Positions 1 to 10,722 of a stretch of 64,000 nucleotides of DNA are shown piece by piece. Under the pieces are notes generated by a model. It worked only from the letters and a program-made list of their open reading frames with translations, made no database searches and was not told where the DNA came from. Source of the stretch: Rosa chinensis (Eukaryota; Streptophyta; Magnoliopsida; Rosales; Rosaceae); contig NC_037091.1 in the NCBI RefSeq assembly GCF_002994745.2, positions 37,880,112 through 37,944,111 of the forward strand. The letters run 5' to 3'. The position numbers and the translations under genes were made by a program. Each line of letters opens with the position of its first letter. Within the stretch, counting starts at the first letter, position 1.

Positions 1-3000
1 CCTTTCTACCAGGTATAACATGACAATTTACGTATTTAATTCCTTATTACTAAGGACTAATTAGGGTTTGTGTGGATTTTAACAAAATCAAACTAAAAGC
101 ATGGTAATATTTTCTTCTATTAAGGGACAAAAATTACACATAATGATCATCATTCACGGGCTCCCAGGTAATTTCTATGGTCTCTGTTATAGCATATAAG
201 AACAAAATGATATTGACCCTGTAAAGAAAATGAAACACAAAATACGATAGCTCATAGCTCATCACTTCATTGTTGTCTTACGAAGGTTCACTCAAACAAA
301 GTTGAGCCTAAAAAAATACATCTTCAATTTTGATTAGATAATCTACATAACCCCCTAGATGGTAGCCTCACTGATAATACATACCAAATAGCGTCCGTGA
401 AAAACTCCATACCGGCCAGGTCTTACTGAGGTATGGTTTCTTTGGTACCGAAACTGTCAGAATCAAGATCTTTACCATTCTCATTGCTCTAAGTCTCTAA
501 CCATGCCATAATCCTACATGGCCACCCAGTAACTCCGTCCTTGGTAATTAACGCAACCCAGAGAACGTCTAGGCATCCATCGCCACTACATGAGCGGGTT
601 TGGTGCTAGGTTTTGCGTACAATTAGCACCGACAACGTTCTTGCAGATTATCCTCCATGCCACCATACTTCTCCTCAAGACACTAACAAGGCTCTGTAGA
701 GACTAGAAGACAGTTTACAAGATCGAATAATAATTGTTAATATAGACTAACAAAAGAATTTTTGATCGAGCAACCAGTTAAATTTGATAGCGATCGAAAA
801 TGAAAGGGAGGTTTTATCAAGTTTTCTTTCAATCCATCAGTCACCACCAACATTGACCACCGGCGGAGCTCCCTAGCTCCGTGAAATCTGGAGGACGATG
901 AATTAGCGTTGTTGACTTGTTAAGTACCATAGATATCTTTCTAAGATTTCTGAGACGTTAACTTCTCAATATATATATATATTTATATGTTCCAAATAAT
1001 CAGCTCATTTATTTTTGATTTTTCCAGCTTTCTCTTCTGCAAGTTGGCCTCCATAGTCCAGATAAAACCAATTCCTTGCCTCAGACAAAATAGGGAAAAA
1101 GATAACTTGTCGGTCTTTGCTTATTTAAATAATTCATATGTAGAAAATTAAAGAAAATTTGTTTTAATGTATGCTTGTTGATCCAAAAGAAAGTGAGTGT
1201 TTAGGTGTGCGTATTTTGGACGGTCCGAGTCATACGATTCGATTTGGTGAAGTTCATAGTCTTTAGTTTTTTGTGTTTGGGTCTCTAGCAGCTAATTAAA
1301 ATTTCAACTATTGTCTCTTGAAAGGAGAAATGGAGAATCACGTTTGGAGTGAACCAGTGATCTTCTCCTAAAAAATTATACAAATACCATATTTTTCCTA
1401 AAAATAGCCAAGATGTGTAAGTGTAGTTTAAGGAAATTAGTGGCTCAGAAGTGTCCTGGTCAAGTCAAAAAAATACTTCCTAATTAAGCAAACATTACTA
1501 TAAATTAAAGAAGACCATAAATAATTAATTATACATGATATGCATGCATTGTCCAAAAAAAATAAAAAAATATGCAAGCATCTATTTCCGATACCCTTTG
1601 AAGATATGTTATTATTCATATCTGAAGCAAGCTATATTTGATAATGAACTAGATCACCTATTTTTATTTTGTCTTTGCAAATGGAAGACAAAATTAGGTA
1701 TTGTGTATAAGAGTGTCATAGTGAAGCTTTGTCAGCTTGCAGAACTAATTAAATGATTGGAATTAATTAATTATTCAGTATTTAAATATATAGAAACACT
1801 AAAGAAGTAGCCAGAGAGGAACAATTGCCGGAATTTTTACCGGAGGCAATCCTATTGGGAGGGAGTTTGTTCAAGCTTAACTTAATCGTTTAGTTCCAAA
1901 CCTATGGTGCTAGCGGAAGCTCTTCCATTAGCTTTCTTAGATATACCGTCATGTTTCTACAATTTAAGTTGGTTGATTGATCGACAATTTTCCATTTACA
2001 GCTGAGTGGTTTTGTTGGTTTATAGGATTGTTTATGTCGTGCTCCAATTGTTTCCAATGAATGATATCTGCCAAAGATATGTGTTTGCCTGAGAACCACA
2101 TTATAGAGCTCATGTTTATAGTACTATTGTGACTGTCAGCTTTGATTCCATAATACAATCATCTTTCTTTTAAAAATAAAAATGTAGATTTTATGTCATA
2201 TTTATTTATATGAGTTACATAACTAATTGATTAATTTACGATTTGGTTGATTATCTACAATATGGACTTAACGTTGCCGAATGGATATGAATAATCGCTA
2301 CCTCGCTGCCAATTGGATGGCACTTGTGTTTATATAATAGACCCTTATCCTTGACAGTAGACTCGTAAGTACCAAGTGAGGTGATTAATTTTGTAGAACG
2401 TCCTCTGAATTAATGTTTTAATATTTTTTTTTCTGTACGTCAATGTAAATTTATTTGATTTAGAGGTAAACTAACTTCATATATTAATAGACTAGTTTGG
2501 GACTACTCTAGCTTTGTATAAATTATTTCACAATTCAATACAAAAGTTTAATTGATATAACAATGTATCATAGGAGAGAGTATCAAGTGTACCGACGTGC
2601 ACTTACAGCAACATGCCAAGATTGAACGGTTGGATTATATTAAGTACTTTTTTTGTCATTAAAAAAATAATTTATTAAACTAATACATGACTATAACTCA
2701 TAAGAAGTTGGGTAAAAGATTATACCTATTATGGAAGGTTCTGGATCACTTTTCACTCTTGATTGAGAAGAGGAATAGTACGGAAGTCCCTCTCTGCCGA
2801 CAATCTGAGGAAAACAACTTGGCAATTACGATCACAAATCAAAATCAATATAATTACATGTCTTATTCGACTTGTTTATTTCAGCACTTTGAGCTTGATT
2901 GATTGAAAACATGTCTTTTGTCACCCAGAAAATGCCCTCACTTTACATTTCACATTTCACATGCCATGTTGCTACTTGTTTCCAATTGTCGTTCCAAAAG

Positions 3001-4302
3001 TTGAGTGAGTTTTAAATGTCCTTTGTGTTTAAGGCTCACCATCTTACTTTATGATTGATCGAGGATGATTTCTTTTTCCTGGAAGAAGACCGGACTATAA
3101 CTGTTACGGCTAATAGATATCATTTAGGCAGATAGTTTTTCTTTTTCTATCTAAAATTTTATCTTACAGAATTTTTTACTGGGCGAAGTGTTAATGAATC
3201 CACTAGTTGGCAACCCGGCCTTATTTTGTTGTAACGTTTTCTTCATTTTGTGGTTTTCTATTTTTTTCAAATCAAATTTCACTAATATTGAATTAAGGCT
3301 TTTCAGTTTAGGTCGGGTAGATTTGGAGTGAAGCTTAAACCCGAAGTGGTGATGGAGTGTTTTCACTACTTGCTAGGTATTCAAAGAATTTTAAAAATGG
3401 CCTTCCAAATGGTGGAATGGTAGGAGAAATTAATTGATAACTTCACATATATCGTTCTGGAAATTTCTGACTTTTGTTAGGTATTTGATTCTTGCCGTCC
3501 CTGGTTGTGATAGGAATTTTGGAATTTAGTTCTTTAGCTCGTGTTGCTAGTAGTGAGAAACTCTTAATTAATTGCAGATCGAAGAAGTGTAATAAAAGCT
3601 AGCTAGGTTTTTGAACAGTGAAAACCAGGAGTACGTACATACGTGCAGTAAAGCTGCATGCATGCCTTTCTTTTCTTACTGCTCTGATCGAGAGGATCGA
3701 TTATGAAATATTAATACTTTGCTCCATCGATCTGCATCTTCTGCTCTTCAATCATAAGCTGATATTGGCATTCAATGGACTTAGTATTCTAGAGCTGCCG
3801 CAGTAAAGAGACTTGGACAAAAGTAGCTAGGCCGGGTTTAACAATAAAAATTTCTTGACGGCATGGACCGGACACAAATGGTTGTTCTGTATAAGAAAAT
3901 TAAAAAGCATAAAGAAAAGGGGAAATACCTTTGACACTTTTTCTTTGGCAAATAAAAGACCGTATACTTTACAGGTGTTCAAGAGATCAACACTTTAAAA
4001 AAATAGTAAGGTTTGATTTTATAGTGAAACTTCGATAAATAAATGTTTGATAAATAAATTTTTCTTGTCCTAACTCAGTTCAGTTTACAAAAATAATAAC
4101 CTCGTTAAATGCATAATATAAAAATTCATTAAAAAAAAAATAAAGATCATGCGAATATATAAATTAATAATTATTAAAAAAATCTATTAAAAGTAATAAT
4201 AAAGAATTTTAATACTTTCTATTTTCTACGTTGGTGCTGTTTTCAATTCAAAATGAGAGTAAGTACTCCACCAAGTATAACCATATAACTCATGCATTAT
4301 GA
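1..4302. other. AT-rich intergenic DNA with no recognisable gene
   Basis: No open frame here has a recognisable domain or splice-linked continuation, and the short ORFs are what chance gives. A GC-richer stretch around 380-720 and another around 3160-3370 may be decayed coding or transposon sequence, but I could not assign either. The last part is the distal promoter region of the SWEET gene. Confidence 0.6.
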
Positions 4303-4417
4303 ATCCCAATACTACTAGGAAGAAAATCTCATCACAACTAGAATGAGAATCCCATTACTACTAGAACAATAATCCCATTACTATTAGAACGAGAATTCCA
4401 TTTCTACTAGAACGAAT
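4303..4417. repeat. Five imperfect copies of a 23-bp tandem repeat upstream of the SWEET gene
   Basis: Five head-to-tail units of exactly 23 bp start at 4303, 4326, 4349, 4372 and 4395. Each follows the pattern ATCCCATTACTACTAGAAC plus four bases, and the third and fourth units are most alike. The array ends about 35 bp before a TATA box and about 140 bp before the SWEET start codon, so it sits in the proximal promoter. A regulatory effect is inference. Confidence 0.85.
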
Positions 4418-4451
4418 AATCATTGTTTCATTCAGAGACTAATAATTCTAT

Positions 4452-4459
4452 TATAAATA
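4452..4459 (+). promoter_or_regulatory. TATA box of the SWEET gene
   Basis: TATAAATA lies 97 bp before the ATG at 4556. A start site some 30 bp downstream would leave a 5' UTR of about 65-75 nt with a CT-rich stretch, which is normal for plant genes. Confidence 0.6.
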
Positions 4460-4555
4460 TCAACCTTCACTTCTCCAAAATCTCATTCACTCAATACTCA
4501 ATATCTTTCTCTTGTCTTCAGTCGCATATATTTTCTTTTCATTCTCTAGTCAAAG

Positions 4556-5287
4556 ATGGTGCACCTGGATGCTAGGTTCGTGGTCGGTGTGGTTGGAAAT
4601 ATCATCTCTGGCGGGCTTTTTCTCTCTCCAATACCTACGTTCATACAAATATGGAGAAAAAAAGATGTGGAAGCTTTCGATCCAAAACCTTACCTTGCAA
4701 CAGTGTTGAACTGTTTGTTATGGTGTTACTATGGATTGCCATTTATTAATCCAAACAGCATTTTAGTTGTCACCATTAATGGAATTGGGTTACTTATAGA
4801 GCTTATATATCTGGGCATATTCTTCTATTATACTTCAGCAAAAGGACGAAAGAGGGTTGCTACATACTTTGTATGTGAACTAGTTTTCTTTGGGGCTGTT
4901 GTGGCTGCAACTATGTTGGCAATACCTGAGCATAAGATGAAGATGAATCGACATTTGAGGGCTGTTGTAATTGGTATTATCTGTGACTTTTTCAATGTCC
5001 TCATGTATAGCTCTCCTCTATTCATCTTGAGAGATGTCTTTAAAACAAAGAGTGTGCAATACATGCCATTCTCACTCTCGGTTGCTAACTTTCTGAATGG
5101 TTGTTGCTGGACTTCCTATGCTCTTATTGGAAAAGTGGACTACTTTATTTTGGTTAGCAACAGTCTAGGTGCAATCGCTGGAGCAATTCAATTGATAGTT
5201 TATGCAATATACTACAAATCTACACCAAAAAATGAAGACCCCGCTGACAAGGCTACTAATGAAGTGCAACTCGCAACTATTGTCTAA
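4556..5287 (+). CDS. SWEET sugar transporter (clade II-like), intronless
   Basis: A complete 243-residue frame matches the usual SWEET length of 230-300. SWEETs are plasma-membrane or tonoplast uniporters that move glucose, fructose or sucrose down their gradient. Two MtN3/saliva repeats are visible. The first runs from about residue 10 to 95 and has LSPIPTF followed by PYLATVLNCLLWCYYGLPF. The second runs from about 130 to 215 and has MYSSPLFIL, KTKSVQYMPF and LSVANFLNGCCW, with the conserved prolines in place. Seven membrane segments can be counted, and a short hydrophilic tail follows YYKSTP. The motif wording is closest to the SWEET4-7 group (clade II, mostly hexose carriers); this is from memory of the family. 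In the last segment the usual PNGLG reads SNSLG. The start has a good context (AAAGATGG). Plant SWEET genes normally have five or six exons, so one uninterrupted exon suggests a retrocopy. The frame is undamaged and has its own TATA box, so it may be expressed. Confidence 0.95.
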   Translation: MVHLDARFVVGVVGNIISGGLFLSPIPTFIQIWRKKDVEAFDPKPYLATVLNCLLWCYYGLPFINPNSILVVTINGIGLLIELIYLGIFFYYTSAKGRKRVATYFVCELVFFGAVVAATMLAIPEHKMKMNRHLRAVVIGIICDFFNVLMYSSPLFILRDVFKTKSVQYMPFSLSVANFLNGCCWTSYALIGKVDYFILVSNSLGAIAGAIQLIVYAIYYKSTPKNEDPADKATNEVQLATIV

Positions 5288-6485
5288 TTATCGTATATCC
5301 ATGTATTCATAATTGCTCAATTTTTTTGGCCATTAGTTTAGTTTTCATGTTTAACAAGTAATATTTAGTTTTTTTTTATTAAAAAAAAAATTTCTATTGT
5401 TTCAATTTTGCTATTTGTTAAAACATGCTTCTATAGTCCTTATATCTAAAACGAATTAAACTTCATCCTTAAGTTTCGCAACGCATGCAATATGTATTAA
5501 TCGCAATAAATTCTCAATACCACAGTTTCACCATGTATAATTGCCTTGATATATATGTCCTTTTATAGAGGTACCTTTCCACCACTTGATTACAGGTGTC
5601 CATCTTCTTCTTTTTTCTTTAGAAATAAAAAAAGGGTAAGAAAAAGAAAAAAGAAACCCTTTTTTTTTTCTTTTTTTTGGTCTAAGAAACCTTTTTCTTA
5701 ACCCAAGTCTTTACAAAGTATTAATCATCACCCAAAATTCATACATTGTAACCAAAAAAAAAAAAAAGGAGACCCAAATTCATACATAAAATATTACCCT
5801 TTCTTAGTTCTCTGTTAGACCCACTTTAAGCAACTTCCCTATCCCTCTCTTCTCATCTCTATTTCATTTCAGAACCAAAAGCATCTCTATCTCCAAAAGC
5901 AAAAACTAATTATACACGATGATGACCCAAAGAAGGCACAAAAGCCTAGTCGGAGAAAAAAAAAAACACAAAAGCAAAAGAAAATTAGCAAAACCACATT
6001 AACAAAAAACCCAAAAAAGAACCAAAAAGAAAAAGAGCAAAGAAGATTCTTGATGTCATTTCTGTTGTTTGTTACAAATCACAAATTTCTCTTTATACCA
6101 CATCCAATGGCTGAGATCTACATCCTTTCCAGTAGTCCCCACCACACATTATTACAACCCCCATCCCAGATCTACACCTTGTGTCCCTTCCTATAAAAAA
6201 AAAAAAAAAAAAAAAAACACTTTCTTGAAGATCCTTTCTGCTTCTTACACTTATCTTCTTCTTCTTCTTCTTCTATAAAATTTATATCTATATGATATGA
6301 TACATCAAGAACAGCTATGATTCAATACACCAAGGACCACACAACAATAGCTTAGGATTTTTCCCCAGAAAAAAAAGAAAAAAACAGGATTGGATTTTTT
6401 TTTTAAATTTCAGCAAAAAGAAAAAATTTAAGGGAGGAAGAATTAAAAAGGGGGGCCATGTGATCAGTGATGATTGATGATCCAA
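5288..6485. other. Intergenic region between convergent SWEET and epimerase genes
   Basis: AT-rich DNA holding the 3' UTRs of both genes. It contains several A-runs (5381-5390, around 5757-5767, and 23 A at 6195-6217) and a CTT microsatellite near 6250-6272. No coding sequence was seen. Confidence 0.7.
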
Positions 6486-7871
6486 TCAAGCGGATTCCTC
6501 GGGCTGCTGACTCATCATCTTCTTATAATTATTGTCGCTTTCCTTTTTTACCCTCGACTCGATCCCGTAATAACTCACGTACCACTTTACGAACTTCCTC
6601 AGCCCGGAGGCCAGGTCCGTCGTCGGCTTGTACCCGAAGTCGTGCAGCGCCAAGCTCACATTCGCATGCGTGTACGGCACGTCACCGTTTCTGGGCATCT
6701 TGATCACGTGTTTCTTCGCTTTGGTACTCAACAGCCCTTCCAGTATCGACACCAGTCTGCCGACGGGGACCGGCGACGTGTTCCCCAGGTTGTAGATTCT
6801 CAGCTGGGCGGGGCCTTTCTTTTTTCCGCCGCTGCCGGTGCTCTTCCCTGCGGTGTCGAGGGCGCCGAGGCAGCCCTTGACTATGTCGTCAATGTAGGTG
6901 AAGTCACGCGCCACCTCTTTGTCGTCGACGGTTTTGTATACGTCGATGGTCTTGCCTTGGAGTATGTCCTTGGTGAAGAAGAAGTAGGCCATGTCGGGTC
7001 TGCCCCAGGGCCCGTAGACGGTGAAGAATCTCAGCCCGGTGAGGGAGAGGCCGTAAATATGGTTGTAAGTGTGGGCGATTTCTTCGCCGGCTTTTTTAGT
7101 GGCGGCGTAGAGACTGGCGGGCTGGTCGGTTCTGTGGAGCTCGGAAAATGGGTTCTCGGTGTTGAGGCCGTAGACGGAGCTGGAGGAGGCCCAGACAATC
7201 GACGGCTGAGGATTAGCAGCTTTGGAAATTTCGAGGAGATTGACGAACCCGGCAATGTTGGACGCCACGTAGGACTGGGGGTTCTGCATGGCGTAGCGTA
7301 CACCCGCCTGCGCCGCCAAGTGGAGCACGTGGGTGAACGGAACGACGTCGAAGAGCTTCGTCAGCATCGGGCCGTCGTTCAGGTCGGCCTCGACGATGAA
7401 AATCTCGTGCTTCTTCAGCATCGCCTGCCTGGCCCGCTTCAGCGACGGGTCGTAGTAGGAGTTGAAGTTGTCGAGCCCCAGGACGCCGTCGCCGCGCTTC
7501 TTGAGAGCGAGGGAGCAGTGGGACCCGATGAACCCGGCGGCGCCTGTGACGAGCACTGACATGCCGTTGGGGCGCTTGGGGGTGGAGGAGTGGCGGACCT
7601 GCTTCTCCCAGGCGGTGCCGCCGACTCCCCCGCCGTAGAAGGCGGAGGAGAGGAAGTTGGTTTTGTGGAGGTGGTGGGCCCCGTTCCGGTCGGAAGAGAG
7701 GGGAGGGTAGTTGAGGGTGAAGAAGAAGATGAGGACGAGGGCGACGAGGAGGGTGGCGCGGAAGAGGAGCTTGGAGGAGGCGTTGAGCAGCTTGGTGCTG
7801 TTCACGCGGCGGAGGTAGCTGTTGTACCGCTCCAGCTTTATGGTCTTGCTAGTGTCCGGTGGAGAAGCCAT
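6486..7871 (-). CDS. GAE: UDP-glucuronate 4-epimerase (GAE family)
   Basis: A single-exon gene of 461 residues. It interconverts UDP-glucuronate and UDP-galacturonate, the precursor of pectin, in the Golgi. Residues 1-34 form a basic cytosolic tail, about 35-54 a single membrane anchor (type II topology), and a variable stem precedes the catalytic domain from about 103. This is an extended SDR (Rossmann) fold: the NAD-binding GAAGFIG is at 110-116, the serine-rich ASSSSVYG loop near 229, and the catalytic YxxxK at Y255/K259. GLRFFTVYGPWGRPDMA, typical of plant GAEs, follows near 279. Length, anchor and lack of introns agree with Arabidopsis GAE1/GAE6-type proteins. I chose the ATG at 7871 because MASPPDTSK is the usual kind of N-terminus; an in-frame ATG at 7895 would add only eight residues. 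The coding sequence is much richer in GC than its surroundings, so long open frames also appear on the opposite strand. Confidence 0.97.
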   Translation of the reverse strand: MASPPDTSKTIKLERYNSYLRRVNSTKLLNASSKLLFRATLLVALVLIFFFTLNYPPLSSDRNGAHHLHKTNFLSSAFYGGGVGGTAWEKQVRHSSTPKRPNGMSVLVTGAAGFIGSHCSLALKKRGDGVLGLDNFNSYYDPSLKRARQAMLKKHEIFIVEADLNDGPMLTKLFDVVPFTHVLHLAAQAGVRYAMQNPQSYVASNIAGFVNLLEISKAANPQPSIVWASSSSVYGLNTENPFSELHRTDQPASLYAATKKAGEEIAHTYNHIYGLSLTGLRFFTVYGPWGRPDMAYFFFTKDILQGKTIDVYKTVDDKEVARDFTYIDDIVKGCLGALDTAGKSTGSGGKKKGPAQLRIYNLGNTSPVPVGRLVSILEGLLSTKAKKHVIKMPRNGDVPYTHANVSLALHDFGYKPTTDLASGLRKFVKWYVSYYGIESRVKKESDNNYKKMMSQQPEESA

Positions 7872-8050
7872 TATTACCATAACGACACAGATCACGCAAT
7901 TGTTTGTGTCAACTAACTATTAGTGTTGCAGAGCTCTAGAAATGGGAAAAAAAGGACAAAAGGGAAGAAGAGGAAGGAGAAGAGTGACAAAAGAGAGAGC
8001 TGGATTTGAGAAAATTTGAGCCCTGAAAATGTGAGGAGTCTGGAAAGATG

Positions 8051-8058
8051 AATATAAA
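8051..8058 (-). promoter_or_regulatory. Possible TATA box of the epimerase gene
   Basis: On the minus strand TTTATATT lies about 180 bp before the ATG at 7871, downstream of a G-rich stretch. The implied 5' UTR of about 150 nt is purine/pyrimidine-biased, as is common in plants. This rests on motif and spacing only. Confidence 0.35.
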
Positions 8059-8159
8059 GGGGGCGGGGTTGGTGTTGGTTGGCGACCACTTTCTTTTTCT
8101 TTCATAATTACTCGCTAACAGATAGAAAGCGGCCTCTGTAAATTGGATCCGATTATTCA

Positions 8160-9829
8160 CCCTTCAAATTTTCTCTTTATTACAGGATTGCCACTTCGAA
8201 AATGCCAGCTTCGCTTGCCATGTGACCCACACGGTGACACGCCTTCCCGGTTTGAACATGTAGGAAATGTTAATTAACAAACTAATTAAATAATGGTTTC
8301 TATAACTTGAGGGAATAATTACTATAACTAGTTAATCAATTAATTACCTGACGTGGTTTTGGTGCCAGTATTTCTTAAGTAAATTCTTATATGCAAATTT
8401 GACTGTCCGTGTTTCCGCCAACAGGGAAAGATAAAAAAGAACAGAAAAAAGTTTTATGTGATCTTTGTTTTGTGTTCGTTAGTGTGTGACCGTTTGTTGC
8501 CGACGGAGACTAAAGCAACCTTAATTATATATATTATCACACAGTGGAAAGTGATGTAAGGGTATTTAAGTTTGTTGATAGCTTAATTTGATAAAGACCT
8601 CATTCGATGATGTTATTTTGAATTGTTTATTATGTGGATCAAGTTTAGAAATTTCGCACAGTATAAATAATGTACTTTATCGTATATACTTTTTGTTTTT
8701 ATTGGCGCAGATAAGATTATATTTTGTTACGTTAGAGATACTGTCAGGAAGAATCTCTGCATAATCGAGGACAATAGAGTTAGATTTATAAAGAAACAGA
8801 AGCAAGTAATCACAACAAGAAGGGAAACTCATATATAACTAGAAGTTGGGGGAACTCTTTCGCAGTAGCAAGATTGTGTGCGTGTTGGCATTGGAAACTT
8901 CACAATTTTTCATTGAAATTGCAAGGAATGACATCGTTTTCAACTATTTAAGTTAAAGTTGGAATAAAGATAAATAATAGAATATACGTCGAAAAAAAAG
9001 TTATCCGTACCGCCGTACGTGTATTAGATAATCACAATTCTATTCCATAACATAATCCACATTCATTCAGAAGCATTCTATCAAACAACTTGCGCACAAG
9101 ATTATACTAATATAGGAAGAAAATGCAACAGTTACTGCGGTTTATCTCATTGTCACGATATTGTCTTTCTGACACTACTAGCAAATATCATAAACGCCAA
9201 TCTTTATCTACTTAACTACTATCAGTTACATATTTTAATGATTTACACTTCTTATCAATGAATAAAAAAATGCAAAGGACTTAAAGTGAAAATTTAACAT
9301 CACACAATTTACATTCTAAAATGTCAGTAAGCATTTTAGGAGGAGTGACTAATCTCTACCCCGTTTACTGACATTTTAGGAGGAGTGACTAATCTCTACC
9401 CCGTTCCATCTCCCTCCGATTCATTGTCGACCTCATTCAAGTTTAGCGTTGCATGTAAGTTCGATATTTACCATACAAGTTGAAGCCAAGCTAGAGATAA
9501 AATTAAATCTGATCTTCGTCGGTGGCCGCAATTATAAATCAGGACCTTTTGAAATTGGTGAGCTGGAATATTATTCAAGTCTGTCAATTTTAATATTATT
9601 AGGATATCAGCATATGCGACACTTGCCAGCATCTCAGTTCCTTTCCCCTATTGGATGACATTGGCCAAGTCTTTTTCTCCATTTTATTTGTTAATTATTT
9701 CTAAATACATGAAAGGGATACTATTTGTTTTCACTGTCAAAAATTAATAGGATCAAAATTTTAATATAATTGACCAAATTGACTCAATTTAATTTGTTTT
9801 CCATGGGAATCTTAGTGTCCTCATCCTTG
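8160..9829. other. Intergenic DNA, no gene seen
   Basis: AT-rich sequence upstream of the epimerase gene. Apart from the 40-bp duplication at 9332-9405 I see no coding sequence or bounded mobile element. The short frame near 9449-9658 has no recognisable features. Confidence 0.6.
9332..9405. repeat. 40-bp tandem duplication
   Basis: CATTTTAGGAGGAGTGACTA and the bases after it occur at 9332 and again at 9372. The copies are identical for about 34 bases. The unit carries no recognised motif, and the identity points to a recent local duplication. Confidence 0.85.
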
Positions 9830-9837
9830 ATCAAAAT

Positions 9838-10714
9838 TAGAGGTGGCAAACGGGCTGCTAAGCACGAGCACGGCACGGGCCCGGCACGGCCTAAGTCTGT
9901 TAGTGGCCCGGCACGACCCGAGCACGTTAGAATAACGGGTCGGACTGGGCCTAAAAATATTGGCCCATTGGCCCGGTCCGGCCCGGCCAGAGCCCGTAAT
10001 GGACCCGGCACGGCCCGAGCACGACATATTGTGTGGGCCAGCCCGTTACAAACAAAAAATTTCATTTTTTAAAAAAAAAATATTAAAAAACTACAATGAT
10101 GAGATTTGAATATGAGACATTTTTATTTAAAATCTCATGACAATTCCACCAATGTTTTCTTTTATATTGTCAAAATAATGAAACAAAACATTATATCCTT
10201 GTTTTGACATAAGTATTTTTTCTAAATATTAAATATATGTTTATTAATAAAAACTAATCTCATAATAATACAACTATAGAATGAAGGAAAGAATAATAGA
10301 TACTAAATCTTCATTATATTAATAAAGATTAATCTCACAATAATATACTAAAAACAATATATTTTGAGTTTTTTCTTTCTTTCTTTCTTATAGTGGAATA
10401 TAAAAAATTATTAGAAATCTAATCTTAAAAAGCTAAGATTAAGAAAAACGTTGTAAAACTTAATTTATTTTAATTTTCTAAATAGTTAAATAAAATTAAT
10501 TTTTATTTGTTTAAATTAAGATTTTAAAATCGTACTTTATAGTGGATAGGCACGAGCACGGCCCGACATGATATGGGTTCGGGCCATGGGTCGGGCCGGG
10601 CTTAATGTTTAAGTAAATGGGCCGGCACGATAATAAATGGGCCGGCCTAAGCACGGCACAAAGCACGACTAGACCCGCTTAAAATGGGCCAGGCCGGCCC
10701 GTTTGCCACCTCTA
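9838..10714. mobile_element. Non-autonomous hAT-like element with perfect 8-bp target duplication
   Basis: Terminal inverted repeats TAGAGGTGGCAAACGGGC at 9838 and its exact complement ending at 10714 are flanked on both sides by ATCAAAAT (9830-9837 and 10715-10722). An 8-bp duplication is the hallmark of hAT transposition. The 877-bp element has GC-rich ends packed with GGCACG, GGCCCG and GAGCACG words (about 200 bp on the left, 170 bp on the right), while its centre is AT-rich. No transposase frame is present. The ORFs inside the GC-rich ends are by-products of the repeats. Confidence 0.92.
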
Positions 10715-10722
10715 ATCAAAAT

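Noticed and set aside
6474..7559. 361-codon open frame on the plus strand opposite the epimerase gene
   Set aside because: It is antisense to a clear GAE gene whose GC-rich third positions keep the opposite strand open. It has no domain and an unnatural composition.
7590..7916. 108-codon Glu/Gly-rich frame over the N-terminal part of the epimerase
   Set aside because: It is a shadow of the minus-strand gene, with low-complexity composition caused by the complementary codons.
9770..10072. Pro/Arg/Gly-rich ORFs on both strands
   Set aside because: They arise from the GC-rich short repeats at the left end of a hAT element and are not genes.
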